From Campylobacteraceae bacterium (lineage in GTDB: Bacteria; Campylobacterota; Campylobacteria; Campylobacterales; Sulfurovaceae), in NCBI GenBank assembly GCA_026982175.1, contig JALSHP010000348.1, positions 1-9,874 of the forward strand: a DNA stretch of 9,874 nt, in the 5' to 3' direction. Under the pieces are notes generated by a model. The model ran no database searches and was not told the origin of the DNA. It saw nothing but the letters and a program-made list of their open reading frames with translations. This document shows positions 1-6,392 of this stretch, one piece after another (position 1 is the stretch's first letter; every line of letters starts with the position of its first letter). A program made the position numbers and the translations under genes.

Positions 1-560
1 TCAATATCTTTTGTATAAGAGGTCAATAAGCTTTTTGGTATATGTTTGGTACCACCCTCTTCCACAATTTTAGTGGCTGGGGTAACTTTTCCTGCTTGAG
101 CTTTTGGTATTGCTTTTGTATGTTTATTAATATGCTTGACATTTTCAAGGCTTAATTTAAACTCTTGGTTATTTTTTTTAAAAATGACAAAATCTTTTCC
201 CGCGGAGATGAGTTGAAAGCCATTAAGTTTTTCCCCTCCCTCCAAAATACTTGTCTTACTCCCTTTCGCTACGGTTACTACCAGTTTCTTATCTGAGTTA
301 TATATTCCTAAAAGGGTGTACCCCTTCATGGAGACAACACTGCTTTGTTTAGGTTTAGGGGCTACAACATTTACTTTTGAGGGATTACTTAACCGTACAC
401 GATAATAGAGCTTTTTTACTTCATTGGACTGTTGTAACTCCTCGCCACTATTGGGGAGAAAGAGTATTGAGATGACCAACCATATAATCTTAATGGCAAC
501 CACAATGGTTAAAAGAAAAATGATGGTGGAGAGGTGTTTACTGCTAATAATTTGTTTCAT
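1..560 (-). CDS. gspC: T2SS inner-membrane protein GspC, 3' end missing
   Basis: The reading frame is open from an ATG at 558-560 to the left edge, giving 186 residues without a stop, so the C-terminus is outside the window. Residues about 10-35 form one membrane span after a short basic N-terminus. Residues about 79-138, from GYTLLGIYN to EFKLSLE, match the beta-rich homology region of GspC, which in the family contacts the secretin GspD in the periplasm. A Lys/Pro-rich linker follows, and the last visible residues (IPKSLLTSY) resemble the entry to the C-terminal domain, which is PDZ or coiled coil in the family. The start is supported by AAGGA at 568-572, 7 nt upstream. The gene begins inside the end of gspN (17-nt overlap) and is the last visible member of the leftward T2SS operon. 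GspC links the inner-membrane platform to the outer-membrane secretin. The assignment is firm from the homology region plus context. Confidence 0.85.
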   Translation of the reverse strand, partial: MKQIISSKHLSTIIFLLTIVVAIKIIWLVISILFLPNSGEELQQSNEVKKLYYRVRLSNPSKVNVVAPKPKQSSVVSMKGYTLLGIYNSDKKLVVTVAKGSKTSILEGGEKLNGFQLISAGKDFVIFKKNNQEFKLSLENVKHINKHTKAIPKAQAGKVTPATKIVEEGGTKHIPKSLLTSYTKDI

Positions 561-1062
561 AGAACCATCCTTTCTCTTTATCTTTTTTCAAAAACTTTTT
601 AATGCTTTTTATCTCTTTGGTCACAGGTAATAAAATCTCTACTTTCCTATCAAGTAGTGCTACTTGACCCTCCATCGTACCAAATGAACCCTCTCCACTT
701 AAGGTTATTTGAAGTGGTTTGAGTATGGAGTAGATAGCAGATAACTGATTAATCTCTTTGGGTGCCATATTTGAAAGTGATTTATCCATTTTGACTGCAT
801 CTACTTTTAAGGTGTTGTAAAAAAAGAAAAAGTTAAAAGTGACTTCATTGATACTTGCAATTTTAGCACCATCAACTGATAGTTCACCATTTTTAATTTT
901 TAAACCATACCATGTATCGGTGACAGTTTCATTGGAGATTACAATATGTTTCTCTTTTAAGAATTTTTCTAAAAAATAGTATAGCTCTACTTTTGGTGCA
1001 AAAAGCCACAAGAGTAAGAGGCTAAGAAAAAAACCACCAACAATTCGTTTTACCATTTGCAT
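544..1062 (-). CDS. gspN: T2SS GspN-like protein
   Basis: This is a 172-residue protein with one N-terminal membrane span (about residues 8-22) and a periplasmic part rich in alternating hydrophobic residues. Segments such as WYGLKIKNGELSVDG and LQITLSGEGSFGTMEGQV look like the repeating beta strands of GspN/AsmA-like proteins. GspN is an accessory inner-membrane component present in only some T2SS loci; its exact role is not settled. Identification rests on this fold impression and on its place directly after GspL- and GspM-like genes, the usual L-M-N order. It is shorter than proteobacterial GspN proteins of about 250 residues. The ATG at 1062 is preferred over the ATG at 1056 because GGAG lies 5 nt upstream of it. 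It overlaps gspM by 13 nt and gspC by 17 nt, so translation is probably coupled. Confidence 0.6.
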   Translation of the reverse strand: MQMVKRIVGGFFLSLLLLWLFAPKVELYYFLEKFLKEKHIVISNETVTDTWYGLKIKNGELSVDGAKIASINEVTFNFFFFYNTLKVDAVKMDKSLSNMAPKEINQLSAIYSILKPLQITLSGEGSFGTMEGQVALLDRKVEILLPVTKEIKSIKKFLKKDKEKGWFYETNY

Positions 1063-1466
1063 GTGAACTCCATTGTGTATAGATTTTTAGCACTCTGCTG
1101 AACATCTAAACGGGTAATCTGAACAGGTATATCAATTAATTTATTGGTTAATTTACTCACTTGTGTCCCTGTTAAATTTTTATAAGAAGCGGTTAGTTTT
1201 TTAGACTTCTTTTGAAAGAGTACAACTTTATCATTTGGTACAACTGTTTTTAGTATTTTTACTCTGTTAGCAAGTTGTTTTCCACCCCACTGTTTTTTGA
1301 GTGTTTTAATATGATTTATTTGGGTAATTGTTTCTTTCGTGCTTCTTTTATTTTTGTTCACATCAATGTCGGCTGAATACTTATAGATAGCCGAAAAAAT
1401 TAAAAAAAGTAGCGTGATTAAAATAATTAACTCATTTTTATAGCGTTGTAGTATCATCATATTCAT
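1050..1466 (-). CDS. gspM: T2SS GspM-like protein
   Basis: This small protein of 138 residues has one membrane span at about residues 12-30, a basic polar stretch, and a C-terminal periplasmic domain (about 80-138). The pattern KLTASYKNLTG...LIDIPVQITRLDV...LYTMEFTCKW fits the ferredoxin-like fold of GspM. In the family GspM pairs with GspL and stabilises the inner-membrane platform that couples the GspE ATPase to pseudopilus growth. Sequence identity to known GspM is weak by eye, so the call depends on topology, length and position between the gspL- and gspN-like genes. The start ATG overlaps the gspL stop as ATGA (4 nt), with GGAG 8 nt upstream. A single Cys lies third from the C-terminus. 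Confidence 0.65.
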   Translation of the reverse strand: MNMMILQRYKNELIILITLLFLIFSAIYKYSADIDVNKNKRSTKETITQINHIKTLKKQWGGKQLANRVKILKTVVPNDKVVLFQKKSKKLTASYKNLTGTQVSKLTNKLIDIPVQITRLDVQQSAKNLYTMEFTCKW

Positions 1467-2392
1467 AGGCTTCGCTCCACTTTAACACTATTTCCTGAAA
1501 TGCTTGTTTTTAAATTTGTCTCTTTGGCACTCTTTTGAATTTGTTTGATGATATTGTTATTAGAGGTACTAATATCTGCACTGATTTTTGATTTTTCAAT
1601 ATGGAGTGCTTTTAATTCACTTTTGGCTGAAAGCAGTTTAGAGATATCTTTAATGCTTTGTCGCTTTTGGCGTTCTAATTTATCAATGGGTTGATATTTT
1701 TCTAAAATACTCTCTCTAATCATACTCGAACCATAAGTTGGATTATCATCTAAAAGTCTCATAAGTTCACTTTCATCTTCTGCTGTTGATGATTGAATAC
1801 GATACCCCTCCATAATAAAAGTACCCCCTAAAATAAGAAATAGAGAACTAAGCAATATGGTCTCTTTGAGAGAGACTAGAGAAGTATGGGAAGCACCCAT
1901 ACTCACACCGTTCTTTAATTTTAAATCTTCTAATTTTAAGGTTTTAAACTCAACATCACTTTCCATTAAACTTAATGGAATCATAGTAATAATACCTTCA
2001 ATGGTTTGTAATGCCATTTGTGTGTCAACTTGAAGGGGTTGGGTTAATTCCTCGCTTAACTCTTGTGCAAAATATATTTTGGAAACACGATGTTTCTCAA
2101 TCCCTTTGCTCTCTATAAACGCTTCAATCTCTTCTATATCATAAGCATAAAAATACCAAGCACCATCGCTTTTACTTACATGATATTGATACTCTCTTGA
2201 TGGGTCTAAATAGTCATCAAAAAGAGATTGTGCTATCTGTTTAGCTTGATAAGCAAATCGAATATCAAGCTCTTCACGTATAAATGTGTAAAATGTAGGT
2301 GTTAATATAATCTCAATGTTATGTTTTAATGAGACGCTGTCCATATTTCGATGGATTAATAGTCTATTGTTACTCTTGTCCATTAAACTCAA
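1463..2392 (-). CDS. gspL: T2SS GspL-like platform protein
   Basis: This 309-residue protein has the GspL layout. A cytoplasmic part spans residues 1 to about 175, a single membrane span about 177-195 (ETILLSSLFLILGGTFIMEGY), then a charged helical segment (about 230-285) that could form a coiled coil, and a short C-terminal domain (about 285-309). In the T2SS the cytoplasmic actin-like domain of GspL binds the ATPase GspE, and the periplasmic part binds GspM. The cytoplasmic part here (about 175 residues) is shorter than in gamma-proteobacterial GspL (about 240), so the actin-like fold may be reduced. The start is a TTG at 2392 with AGGAG 8 nt upstream. The alternative ATG at 2383 has no well-placed ribosome site. 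It overlaps gspK by 23 nt and gspM by 4 nt. Confidence 0.7.
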   Translation of the reverse strand: MSLMDKSNNRLLIHRNMDSVSLKHNIEIILTPTFYTFIREELDIRFAYQAKQIAQSLFDDYLDPSREYQYHVSKSDGAWYFYAYDIEEIEAFIESKGIEKHRVSKIYFAQELSEELTQPLQVDTQMALQTIEGIITMIPLSLMESDVEFKTLKLEDLKLKNGVSMGASHTSLVSLKETILLSSLFLILGGTFIMEGYRIQSSTAEDESELMRLLDDNPTYGSSMIRESILEKYQPIDKLERQKRQSIKDISKLLSAKSELKALHIEKSKISADISTSNNNIIKQIQKSAKETNLKTSISGNSVKVERSL

Positions 2393-3278
2393 AGTTACTA
2401 CTCCTTCCTTCTATATAATTAAAGCTAAAGCCATATCGTTTCTCTCCATAAAGAAAGTTTTGTTCGCATGACATAGCATTGAGTGATTTTTTGGCATACA
2501 CTTTTTTATCGAGTGTTGCAACGATACTATTTTCATTTAAAAATGATGCTAAGGTAGTCTCACCCATAATCCAAGACTCTTGTACCATTTCAAGTGGAAT
2601 CTCAAATGCTGCGGAGACAAACTCAGTAGAGGGGTAAGCTCCATCAATGAGTAGTTTAGAATCTACTGCTACAAAAGAGAAATATTTCTCCCAAGGAATG
2701 GTGAGTACTTTTATATCATCATATCTGAATGCGTAATTTATTAAAATTTTCTTAAATTGTTTCTTTGAAATTATACCTTTTTGTTTTTTTAATCTTTCTG
2801 TCTTTTCACTATTTTGTAAAATTTTACCCGTAATGGCTTCAAGAATCATCTCTTCTAGTCCATTAGGATCTTCTATTTGGTAATAATCTACAATATGCGT
2901 AAATACCTCTTTAGCGAGACTACTTTTTGCAGGTACAGAAGCAGTTTTCTCTTCATCTAACCAGTTAATTGGTACCCCTAACATAAGTGGTTGACACGTT
3001 AATGTAATGGCAAAACCCGTCTGCTCTTCACTAATCATTAAGGGCATACTGTAAATCATTTTTAGTTTTAGATTATTATCTGCTTTTTTCGGAAAAAAAC
3101 GTTTTAAAATCTCTTTGGTACTACCATATAAAATATTTGCTTGTGTCACCGCAGAAGTTACCGTTGCACTTTTTCTAGCCTTATCTAAATAGCTAAAGGA
3201 GACAGCCATAATTGACATAATAGTAGCAATGGACATCAACGTTATTAAAAGTGCAATGCCTGTTTTTCTTTTATCCAT
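2370..3278 (-). CDS. gspK: T2SS minor pseudopilin GspK
   Basis: From the ATG at 3278 this encodes 302 residues, near the usual GspK size of about 300-330. The N-terminus MDKRKTG/IALLITLMS is a short basic prepilin leader with Gly at -1, followed by a hydrophobic helix that lacks the Glu at +5. That lack is a GspK hallmark: it caps the pseudopilus tip. The large globular domain (about residues 40-302) is alpha/beta, and EVFTHIVDYYQIEDPNGLEE resembles the helical insertion seen in GspK. Opening the frame further to a GTG at 3320 would place the start upstream of the likely -10 box and bury the leader, so it is not used. The ribosome site is weak (GAG, 7 nt upstream). This is the first gene of the leftward operon and diverges from gspG. 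Confidence 0.82.
   Translation of the reverse strand: MDKRKTGIALLITLMSIATIMSIMAVSFSYLDKARKSATVTSAVTQANILYGSTKEILKRFFPKKADNNLKLKMIYSMPLMISEEQTGFAITLTCQPLMLGVPINWLDEEKTASVPAKSSLAKEVFTHIVDYYQIEDPNGLEEMILEAITGKILQNSEKTERLKKQKGIISKKQFKKILINYAFRYDDIKVLTIPWEKYFSFVAVDSKLLIDGAYPSTEFVSAAFEIPLEMVQESWIMGETTLASFLNENSIVATLDKKVYAKKSLNAMSCEQNFLYGEKRYGFSFNYIEGRSSNFEFNGQE
2401..2405 (-). promoter_or_regulatory. Ribosome binding site that favours the gspL TTG start
   Basis: On the minus strand AGGAG lies 8 nt upstream of TTG at 2392 and 17 nt upstream of the next in-frame ATG at 2383. The spacing therefore favours the TTG. The site lies within the 3' coding sequence of gspK. Confidence 0.55.
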
Positions 3279-3308
3279 AATAAAGCTCAATTCAAGTAAA
3301 ATCACCAA

Positions 3309-3314
3309 TATTAT
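3309..3314 (+). promoter_or_regulatory. Possible -10 box for the gspG operon
   Basis: TATTAT (5 of 6 to consensus) reads rightward and overlaps the leftward TATAAT almost completely. It would start transcription about 20 nt before the gspG ATG. No -35 match is visible. Only one of the two polymerases could bind at a time if both boxes are used. Confidence 0.35.
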
Positions 3315-3315
3315 A
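3310..3315 (-). promoter_or_regulatory. Predicted -10 box for the gspKLMNC operon
   Basis: A perfect TATAAT reads leftward here. It would place the transcript start near 3303, giving a leader of about 25 nt before the gspK ATG at 3278. No good -35 hexamer is seen at 17 nt (AATTTC), which is common in this bacterial group. Confidence 0.5.
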
Positions 3316-3342
3316 ACCACTTTTAAATTAAGGAAATTAAGA

Positions 3343-3837
3343 ATGTCCCATAAAACAGAGCAAAGAGAGAAATCACTTTCTAAAAACTTAACTAATAGTA
3401 TTAGTTTTGAATGTCAAAAAACACAGAAGAAAGCTTTCTCACTATTAGAGTTACTGGTTGTTATTTTAATTCTAGGGATTTTAGCCGCAGCAGTTGTCCC
3501 ACAAGTTGTTGGTGCAGGAGATAAAGCTAAAGTAGATTTAACTTGTGTAAATATGTCTACCGCAGGTAGAACGCTAGATATGTTTAAATTAGATAATGGT
3601 GTTTACCCTGAAACAGAAGAGGGGTTTGATGCTTTAATGTCTAATCCTGATAGTGATAAATATCCAAACTATAGTTCAAATGCCTATTTGAAAGAGTATC
3701 CTAAAGATGCATGGAGAGGAAAAATGATTTATATCAAAAAAGGTAACGATTTTGATATTGTCTCTTATGGTGCAGATAGAAAAGAAGGTGGAGAAGATTA
3801 CTCTGCTGACCTTAAACTCTCTGGTTGTAAAAAATAG
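3343..3837 (+). CDS. gspG: T2SS major pseudopilin GspG
   Basis: This encodes 164 residues. The prepilin signal is KTQKKA/FSLLELLVV, with cleavage after Ala31, Glu at +5 and Pro at +22 (VVPQVV), followed by the hydrophobic assembly helix. The C-terminal half has the GspG signature: GVYPETEEGFDAL, KDAWRGKMIYI and DIVSYGADRKEGGEDYSADL, the loop that binds calcium in known GspG. The mature protein would be 133 residues, the normal size. GspG polymerises into the periplasmic pseudopilus that pushes substrates through the secretin. The start at 3343 has AGGA (3331-3334) 8 nt upstream, and no ATG, GTG or TTG lies in frame between it and the cleavage site, so the leader is unusually long (31 residues). 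Two Cys (one after the helix, one in GCKK at the C-terminus) could form a disulfide. First gene of the rightward operon. Confidence 0.93.
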   Translation: MSHKTEQREKSLSKNLTNSISFECQKTQKKAFSLLELLVVILILGILAAAVVPQVVGAGDKAKVDLTCVNMSTAGRTLDMFKLDNGVYPETEEGFDALMSNPDSDKYPNYSSNAYLKEYPKDAWRGKMIYIKKGNDFDIVSYGADRKEGGEDYSADLKLSGCKK

Positions 3838-3847
3838 GTTTGAGGTA

Positions 3848-4387
3848 TTGAATCCCTTACAAAAAAGTGCTTTTACGCTTTTAGAGTTAATCGTTGTTGT
3901 AATGATTGTCTCGCTCATGAGCTTTATGGTCTTCTCTACCATGTCTAATACGGAAGAGAAGAAAAAAGAGCAATTAGATCCCTCTACACTTCCTAGTACC
4001 TTACGTCATACTTTTCAAGGAAAAGGTGACGTAGAACTCTTCTGTACAAATAAATGTATCGATTGTTACACCTTAATAGATTCAGAAATTACTGCGTATG
4101 AAGGGCTTGTTAAGCTAGGTAAAGATGTTGAAATTTACCTTTTAGACCAAGATGAGCATCTTAATAAAGTGGATGATTTTGGACGCGTAAAAGATCAAAA
4201 AGTCTGTTTACGTTATCATCTTTATGCCAATGGTAGCACAACAAAGATGGTGATTTCAAATAGTAAAGGGGTCTATTATTTACCGTCTTTCTTTGGAAAA
4301 GCTAAAGAAGTTAAAGATATGGAAGAAGCTAAATCCCTATGGATTAAAGAAGACTATAGGCTTGATGATTCAGGTTCATTTTATTAA
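3848..4387 (+). CDS. gspH: T2SS minor pseudopilin, GspH-like, TTG start
   Basis: The prepilin signal PLQKSA/FTLLELIVVVMIV has Ala at -1 and Glu at +5, which makes this a pseudopilin. Its place directly after gspG and its size point to GspH, but the globular domain is not recognisable by eye. No ATG lies close to the leader. TTG at 3848 gives an 8-residue leader of normal length (179 residues in total), with AGG 9 nt and GAGG 2 nt upstream. The only ATG upstream in this frame, at 3752, would overlap gspG by 86 nt and give a 40-residue leader. The periplasmic part contains Cys66, Cys70 and Cys73 (FCTNKCIDC, CX3CX2C) and Cys120, which is unusual for a pseudopilin. GspH joins the pseudopilus just below the tip complex. 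The gap to gspG is 10 nt. Confidence 0.7.
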   Translation: MNPLQKSAFTLLELIVVVMIVSLMSFMVFSTMSNTEEKKKEQLDPSTLPSTLRHTFQGKGDVELFCTNKCIDCYTLIDSEITAYEGLVKLGKDVEIYLLDQDEHLNKVDDFGRVKDQKVCLRYHLYANGSTTKMVISNSKGVYYLPSFFGKAKEVKDMEEAKSLWIKEDYRLDDSGSFY

Positions 4388-4400
4388 AGGAATAGATAAA

Positions 4401-4814
4401 ATGTATTATAAAAATAAAAAAGCTTTTACCTTAATTGAAGTGATGGTTTCTGTAATTATTATTAGCATCGTAGTTATGGGGATTTTAAAACAGCAGTCAC
4501 TCAATACCAATATGGCTACTTACCTCTTAAAGCGTGGTGATGCTGAACTTGACAATACACTCTTTTTATCTAAGAGTATTAAACGCTATCATGAAGAAAA
4601 TAAAACAGCATATGATGTACTCCTTGATGAATTTTCAATTAAAGATTTAGAGAGTCGAGAGATTTTAAGAGAGGTGAGTAGAAACATTCATATTACCGAA
4701 GAGATAGAGATACCAATTGTCGTTGATGAAGCATCAGGTCAAGAGTTTACCTTTTTTACCAATGAAATTTTGCTTAAAGAGAACTACTCGGCACGTTATT
4801 ATACTTTTAAGTAA
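4401..4814 (+). CDS. T2SS minor pseudopilin, GspI-like
   Basis: This encodes 137 residues. MYYKNKKA/FTLIEVMVSVIIISIVVMG is a short prepilin leader with Ala at -1 and Glu at +5; FTLIEVMVS is typical of GspI/PilV-type minor pseudopilins. The length suits GspI (about 120-140) rather than GspJ (about 200). In the family GspI nucleates the tip complex with GspJ and GspK. AGGA at 4388-4391, 9 nt before the ATG, supports this start. It begins 13 nt after the gspH-like stop and is the last gene of the rightward operon; a hairpin follows about 30 nt downstream. The C-terminal domain (about 90-137) has no obvious motif and no Cys. Confidence 0.7.
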   Translation: MYYKNKKAFTLIEVMVSVIIISIVVMGILKQQSLNTNMATYLLKRGDAELDNTLFLSKSIKRYHEENKTAYDVLLDEFSIKDLESREILREVSRNIHITEEIEIPIVVDEASGQEFTFFTNEILLKENYSARYYTFK

Positions 4815-4844
4815 TAACATGTAGCGGATAGCGGAGGAGAGAAG

Positions 4845-4869
4845 AGGAAGTAACTAGTTGTTACTTCCT
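4845..4869. terminator. Hairpin between the convergent gspI-like gene and pyrE
   Basis: AGGAAGTAAC at 4845-4854 pairs with GTTACTTCCT at 4860-4869: a perfect 10-bp stem with a 5-nt loop. Neither side has a clear T tract, so it may be a weak bidirectional terminator or simply protect 3' ends. One arm encodes the last codons of pyrE. Confidence 0.5.
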
Positions 4870-5459
4870 GGTTTAATAGCCGTTGAACCCTCTTTACAAA
4901 GAGGACACTCTGTAGGATGATACATCTCAAAGGTAAAGTCATCTAAGGCAAAGAATGGCACACTAGAGGAGAGCTTACACTCTGCTTTGGCTTCAAGAGT
5001 TGAACCCTCTCGCTTACAAAAACCTCTATTGGCTAAAGAGGCAAAGGCAACAACTTTCGCACCCAAAGCTTCAATGGCAAGTGCTGCTTTCATGGCAGAA
5101 CCACCAGTGGTAATAATATCTTCACAGATTAAAATATTTTCACCTTTGTGAATTTTAAACCCACGTCGAAGCTCCATTCCACCTTCTTTTTTTTCAACAA
5201 AGATAGAGCGAACACCCAAAGAGCGAGCAAGTTCATAACCTGCTAAAACACCTCCAAGTGCTGGAGCACAGACAGTATCTATTTTGATGTCAGATGCTTT
5301 AATCATCTTTGCTAAGGCATTGCAGATAAGCTCTGCACGTTTAGGGTCTTCTAAAACTTTGGCACTCTGTAAGTAGCGTTTAGAGTGATTGCCACTGGCC
5401 AGTAAAAAATGACCATCTAAAAGTGCTTCTGCATCCAAATACTCTTGCTCTATGTTCAT
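4854..5459 (-). CDS. pyrE: Orotate phosphoribosyltransferase (EC 2.4.2.10)
   Basis: This 201-residue enzyme of the cytoplasmic de novo pyrimidine pathway joins orotate and PRPP to give orotidine 5'-phosphate and pyrophosphate. The PRPP-binding motif is at about residues 110-121 (LICEDIITTGGS), with the acidic pair Glu113-Asp114. The flexible loop FVEKKEGGMELRRGF (about 88-102) carries the basic residues expected near the active site, and CAPALGGVLAG (64-74) is the other conserved loop. The C-terminal tail HPTECPLCKEGSTAIKPGS contains a CPLC pair, absent from enterobacterial PyrE but, as I recall, usual in Campylobacterota. The start lies 2 nt after the frr stop with no clear ribosome site, suggesting translational coupling to frr. 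Last gene of the secG-frr-pyrE run. Confidence 0.95.
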   Translation of the reverse strand: MNIEQEYLDAEALLDGHFLLASGNHSKRYLQSAKVLEDPKRAELICNALAKMIKASDIKIDTVCAPALGGVLAGYELARSLGVRSIFVEKKEGGMELRRGFKIHKGENILICEDIITTGGSAMKAALAIEALGAKVVAFASLANRGFCKREGSTLEAKAECKLSSSVPFFALDDFTFEMYHPTECPLCKEGSTAIKPGSNN

Positions 5460-5461
5460 GA

Positions 5462-6019
5462 TTATACTTTTAAAATATCTGTCTCTTTAGCTGAAAGGGT
5501 GGTCTCAATTTCAGCAACAGAACTATCGGTAATTTTTTGAACTTCATCTTGTGCTTTTTTAGATTCATCTTCTGAAATCTCTTTGGCTTTTTCAAGTTTT
5601 TTTACTTTGTCATTGGCATCTTTACGAATATTTCTAACCGCAATTTTTGCTTTTTCAGACATACCTTTGGCCTGTTTAACAATATCTTGTCTCTGTTCTG
5701 AAGTCATTGCAGGAAAGAAAAGTTTGATAAAGTCACCGTCATTATTTGGGTTTACCCCAATATTGGCTTCTTGAATGGCCTTTTCAATAGTACCTAATAG
5801 GTTCTTTTCCCAAGGGGTAATAGAGATAGTAGTTGCATCGGTCACTACTACTGAACCAACTTGATTTAAAGCAGTAGGTGTTCCATAGTAGTCTACTCGA
5901 ATGCTATCTACAATATTGGTGCTTACTTTTCCTGTACGAAGGGTAGAGAAGTCTCTTTTTAAAGCATCAATACTCTTTCCCATTTGCTCTTTTGTCTGTT
6001 CATAAATTTCATTTAACAT
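5462..6019 (-). CDS. frr: Ribosome recycling factor
   Basis: This encodes 185 residues, the standard length. RRF acts with EF-G in the cytoplasm to split post-termination ribosomes. Family blocks are clear: LRTGKVSTNIVDSIRVDYYGTPT (about 27-49), ITPWEKNLL (67-75), NNDGDFIKLFFPAMTSEQR (92-110), and VRNIRKDAND (128-137), whose Arg residues correspond to the essential Arg129/Arg132 region of the E. coli factor. AAGGA lies 9 nt before the ATG. The gene follows secG after 29 nt and precedes pyrE by 2 nt. The same trio occurs in this order in Campylobacter. Confidence 0.97.
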   Translation of the reverse strand: MLNEIYEQTKEQMGKSIDALKRDFSTLRTGKVSTNIVDSIRVDYYGTPTALNQVGSVVVTDATTISITPWEKNLLGTIEKAIQEANIGVNPNNDGDFIKLFFPAMTSEQRQDIVKQAKGMSEKAKIAVRNIRKDANDKVKKLEKAKEISEDESKKAQDEVQKITDSSVAEIETTLSAKETDILKV

Positions 6020-6048
6020 GGTCTATTTTCCTTATTGATAACAATGCA

Positions 6049-6351
6049 TTATTTTGTAGCATTTTTCTCTTCTGTTGTAGGAACAGAAGTTGTTGCGTCA
6101 ATAGTATCAGCCACAGAAGATGTTTTCTCTTGGTTATAGAGATATCCCATTGCTAAGGTGTTCAATACAAATAAAATAGCCAGAGTAAATGTGGCTTTAG
6201 ATAAAAAACCAGCAGGACCTTTGGCTCCAAACATTGAATCATTACTTCCACTGTATGCACCAAGACCAATACTTGAACTTTTTTGTAATAATATGGATAT
6301 AACAATTGCTATTGTTAAAAGAATTTGTATCACTAATAGGGTTTCTACCAT
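6049..6351 (-). CDS. secG: Preprotein translocase subunit SecG
   Basis: This encodes 100 residues with two membrane spans (about 3-22 and 53-72). They are joined by the conserved cytoplasmic loop LLQKSSSIGLGAYSGSNDSM followed by FGAKGPAGFLSK, typical of SecG. SecG joins SecYE in the inner membrane and aids SecA-driven export; here that includes the signal-peptide protein at 8040-9521 and T2SS substrates that use Sec. The tail after residue 72 is polar and Thr/Ser-rich. GAGG lies about 5 nt upstream of the ATG. It is the first gene of the secG-frr-pyrE operon and diverges from the bioC-like gene across an 86-bp gap. Confidence 0.95.
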   Translation of the reverse strand: MVETLLVIQILLTIAIVISILLQKSSSIGLGAYSGSNDSMFGAKGPAGFLSKATFTLAILFVLNTLAMGYLYNQEKTSSVADTIDATTSVPTTEEKNATK

Positions 6352-6392
6352 TTTTTCCTCTTTAAATGCTGAAGTATAGACTTCAAATTGGG

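Noticed and set aside
424..630. Rightward ORF of 68 codons
   Set aside because: It lies antisense to the clear gspC and gspN coding frames and has no ribosome site or recognisable motif.
3279..3320. GTG start of gspK at 3320
   Set aside because: It lies upstream of the likely transcript start and would bury the short basic prepilin leader that begins at 3278.
3229..3342. Upstream extension of gspG to an ATG at 3229
   Set aside because: It would overlap the start of gspK and the shared promoter; the ATG at 3343 has a good ribosome site and already gives a long leader.
3752..3847. Upstream ATG start for the GspH-like gene
   Set aside because: It would overlap gspG by 86 nt and put 40 residues before the prepilin cleavage site; TTG at 3848 gives a normal leader.
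3676..3942. Leftward ORF of 88 codons
   Set aside because: It is antisense to the gspG/gspH-like boundary, where both sense frames are well supported.
4293..4400. Upstream ATG start for the GspI-like gene
   Set aside because: It overlaps the preceding gene by 95 nt; the ATG at 4401 has AGGA at 9 nt and places the prepilin leader correctly.
6158..6379. Rightward ORF of 73 codons across secG
   Set aside because: It is the antisense shadow of secG, whose sense product is unmistakable.
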